From: Bactrocera neohumeralis
Taxonomy: Eukaryota > Arthropoda > Insecta > Diptera > Tephritidae
Assembly (NCBI RefSeq): GCF_024586455.1
Contig: NC_065921.1
Span: 7,409,401-7,473,400 of the forward strand
Direction: 5' to 3'
DNA: 64,000 bases
Position 1 is the stretch's first letter. Each line of letters starts with the position of its first letter. The position numbers were made by a program, and so were the translations under genes. Of the stretch, positions 61,656-64,000 are shown piece by piece. Below the pieces are notes generated by a model, which saw only the letters and a list, made by a program, of their open reading frames with translations, did not search any database and was not told the DNA's origin.

Positions 61656-61875
61656 ACACTTGCCATTGTCCGCGATCTTCACTGTTCGGCGACACGAGAG
61701 AAATGAGATTTTGTGCGCAGACAATGCCATACACGATACACATGTTCGCGCACCGATCGTAAAAAATCAAACATTTTCGAGAACATGGATCGGTACGCGA
61801 ACAAGCCCATACACGATAAACCGCAAGCGCACACATACCGATCGAACGCACTTGGGTGCTCGTGTATGGGCACTT

Positions 61876-63328
61876 TTAATGAGAATGCTTTGATGAGAAA
61901 GAATTTTATTATGCTGATCCAAAACATAGAAGACAACAAATTCAAATTGACAGAAAGTACTGCATTTGCTGACTAACACAACAATTTTCGACCGTAAAAT
62001 TTATTTATTTTATGCATTTTCATATTGTCATTTATCATCATTTTATTATTAATTGTCAAAGTGAATATCTTCAACTATTTATCACAAAAGTTGCGACGGA
62101 AATTCCGACTTTCTGCAGCGTTTTAAAGCTTTAAACAATGTGCCAGCCAACTTGTGTGGAAGTTGTGCCTTTGCAGCAGCCTGTGGAGCTCACACTTTAT
62201 CTCGACTAAAATGTACCTAAAAACTGTTTAACAACTATAACTTATCTAACTAACTTATTTGCATGCCAAATTGTTTTTTGTTGTTGCAGGGATGCATATA
62301 CATACATATTGCAGCACGAATTGTAAATGAATATACTTATATACATACATACATATTTATATTATACCAAGAAAGTGACTCCGCACAGCGAGGACATGCC
62401 ACATTCAGCACAGCCATGCACACCAACAACTGCTTAAGCATACACATGTTATATGTATGCTTGTGCTTGTATGGCTGTATGTTTGCATTGTATGTGTGCG
62501 TGCAAGTGCGTGAGATCACTTGACAGAATTTAATTAGAATTTCCAAGTATGCAAATCCAATAATTCATTCAATAAAGTAAATACTTAAAGGCTTGTTGCT
62601 ATTTTGAATGCATGCATATTTCATTAAATTGTATACGCTTATTAATTGCTCGAGTGCCACCACCCATTTTGGAACATTAACAACTACAGCAACAACAGCA
62701 ATAACAACTCATGCTTTCACCTACTTCGAAAGCTTTAAGTGCTGCAATCAATTTGAATGAACGCATTGAAGCGAAAAATCGAGGAATGAGCGAAGTCGCA
62801 TGTGCGCACCGACACAGACACAGCGCAGCATAGCACGGCATAGTAAGACTGGGTTTACACACAGAAAGCTTTTGTCGCTCATTATCGGAATGTGTTTTTG
62901 GGGTTGCCCATTTCATTCTCTCATGCAATGCTCATGGTAAGGATTTGCCATTATGATTTGAAAATGATTTCGGGCAAGGGACCGTCACAGCAAGCTCGAA
63001 TAAATTCCAGTTGAGAGGCCCATTTTTCAATCGCTCTTTTCCTTAATTGTTTATTTGCGTAGACAAGCGACGTCACGGTCCAACGGTGGTAAACCGCTTG
63101 GAGGCCACCCTACAAGGCCTCGACATAAGATATTGTGCTCACCAAAAGCTGTGTTCAGTAAATTGTTTCGTTGGCTCTATGGCATGTAGCCCCGTCTTGT
63201 TTCAACCAAAGGTCGAAACGTCGAAGATCATGGATATATGGACTAGTGAGATTCCCTTTTCTCGTTGAGCTCCTCAAATGAAGTTTTTTTAAGAATGTAA
63301 TGGTGACTCAGCAAAGGTTTATGGATTA
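61876..63328. other. intergenic sequence, microsatellites only
   Basis: CATA tracts near 62296 and 62341-62356, and a GCAACAACAGC tract near 62685. 63060-63310 looks like decayed transposon sequence but was not assigned. Confidence 0.4.
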
Positions 63329-63330
63329 TA

Positions 63331-63870
63331 CAGGGTTTGTCCGGAAAGTAATAGGATTGATTTTCTTCCGCCGCGACTCTACTTTGGATCGTTCGTGCGC
63401 CAACTGCACTCGGTAATCAGCGACAGAGACATTCATGACGTGACGAGTCATGGATCTTTGAGTATGATCCGAGCAAAAGAAGAAATCTTCCGAGTACAAA
63501 AATGGGAAGAATGAGCAAGTCCAAAATGAAAACGATGCTCATTGTCTTTTTTGGCATCCATGAATTTGTTCCTCCTGGACAAACCGTCAACGCCAAGTTT
63601 TACGTGGAAGTCCTCTAGAGACTCAAACGAAGGGTCAATCGGGTCCGACAAGACATCGCAGCTGATTGGAAGTTGCACCACGACAACGCCCCGGCTCACA
63701 CCGCATTTCTTGTGAACAGCTACCTAACCAAGGCTGGTACCCCAACGCTACCGCAGCCGCCCTACAGTCCAGATGTAAATCTTGTAAACCCCGCAAACCG
63801 AGAGCCTTCCGCGAAATTTTCCATAGAGTGGATAAGTACAGCTTCAATTGTTGTGCGTGATGGTGGATGA
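63331..63870 (+). mobile_element. Tc1/mariner-family element, 5' part and catalytic core
   Basis: TA followed by CAGGGTTTGTCCGGAAAGTA (the family end also seen at 28959). The plus strand then reads MSKSKMKTMLIVFFG, EFVPPGQTVNAKFYVEVL (stop) RLKRR, RQDIAADWKLHHDNAPAHTA (second catalytic Asp) and PTLPQPPYSPDVN (third Asp region). The initial DNA-binding region is deleted and a stop is present. The right end was not found inside the window. Confidence 0.8.
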
Positions 63871-64000
63871 ACTCATTATGTATCTTCTTCAATACTCACA
63901 GCAGCGATAGTGTCTTTGGTGGTCACTGCTCGGCGTCTCTGACGATATCATCCAGAGTAAAAGTAGTGTGAAACCAATACATGGTTGCTCAAAATACCGG

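Larger units (their letters stand above)
59690..61875. mobile_element. 2.2-kb element with perfect 16-bp TIRs and TTA duplication
   Basis: AAGTGCCCATACACGA at 59690-59705 and its exact reverse complement at 61860-61875 are each flanked by TTA. The right end is subterminally repetitive: CCATACACGAT recurs in forward orientation at about 61728 and 61806. There is no transposase. The interior includes two other repeats (59790-60810 and 60949-61655). The TTA duplication resembles PIF/Harbinger elements, but the class is not established. Confidence 0.55.

Noticed and set aside
1..64000. tRNA, rRNA, CRISPR or bacterial-type operons
   Set aside because: No cloverleaf, rRNA block or repeat-spacer array was recognised. 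The introns, polyadenylation signals and transposons show a eukaryotic nuclear locus.

Overview
This window is eukaryotic nuclear DNA from a higher dipteran fly, most likely a tephritid fruit fly. The evidence is AT-rich introns full of poly-A/T and CATA/CA/TG microsatellites, many decayed mariner and non-LTR elements, and a filamin-family gene whose splicing can be read directly. There is one convincing protein-coding gene. I assign it to jitterbug (jbug), the divergent second filamin of flies, rather than cheerio: its last repeats, and the ending with key residues FDTEEELRRYL, do not look like the conserved filamin dimerisation repeat. The assignment is from memory of the families, not from a search.

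Layout of the gene, all on the + strand. An internal exon (67-515) carries a Gly-rich linker and a filamin repeat. A 33.1-kb intron (516-33614) follows. Nine further exons (33615-34626, 34694-34914, 42417-42565, 42734-44810, 44866-44994, 45061-45422, 45489-46490, 46623-46802, 46902-47033) complete about 20 tandem filamin Ig-like repeats. All splice junctions keep frame, giving 1903 codons in the window. The calponin-homology actin-binding domains expected at the N-terminus lie upstream, outside the window.

Three features suggest alternative products. (1) Reading past the donor at 515 gives a short tail and a stop at 545-547 whose pattern mimics the missing last beta strand. (2) A TATA/Inr/MTE-like core promoter at about 2.4 kb in the giant intron, together with an ATG (33638) exactly at a repeat boundary, suggests a short CH-less isoform of about 1746 aa. 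(3) The TGA at 47031-47033 is followed by 99 open in-frame codons ending in a basic, Cys-containing tail and the CaaX-type box CALL. It could be reached by stop readthrough or by an in-frame 135-bp splice, and would make a possibly prenylated filamin.

The rest is intronic or intergenic. It contains mariner/Tc1 remnants at 6.9, 19.6, 20.5, 29, 39.3-40.3, 48.6, 50.9 and 63.3 kb. Two of these share the same internal deletion. LINE fragments with reverse transcriptase, RNase H or terminal Cys-His motifs lie at 8.0, 24, 32, 37, 53.5, 54.4-55.3 and 58 kb. Non-autonomous inverted-repeat elements lie at 11.8, 13.9, 17.5, 36.2, 59.7-61.9 and 60.9-61.7 kb. A tandem repeat of about 153 bp recurs at several sites, and there are pentanucleotide TTAAG arrays and AT-rich tandem repeats. 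I saw no tRNA, rRNA, CRISPR or intact second gene. From 47.4 to 64 kb the DNA appears intergenic, or may be the intron of an unseen gene.
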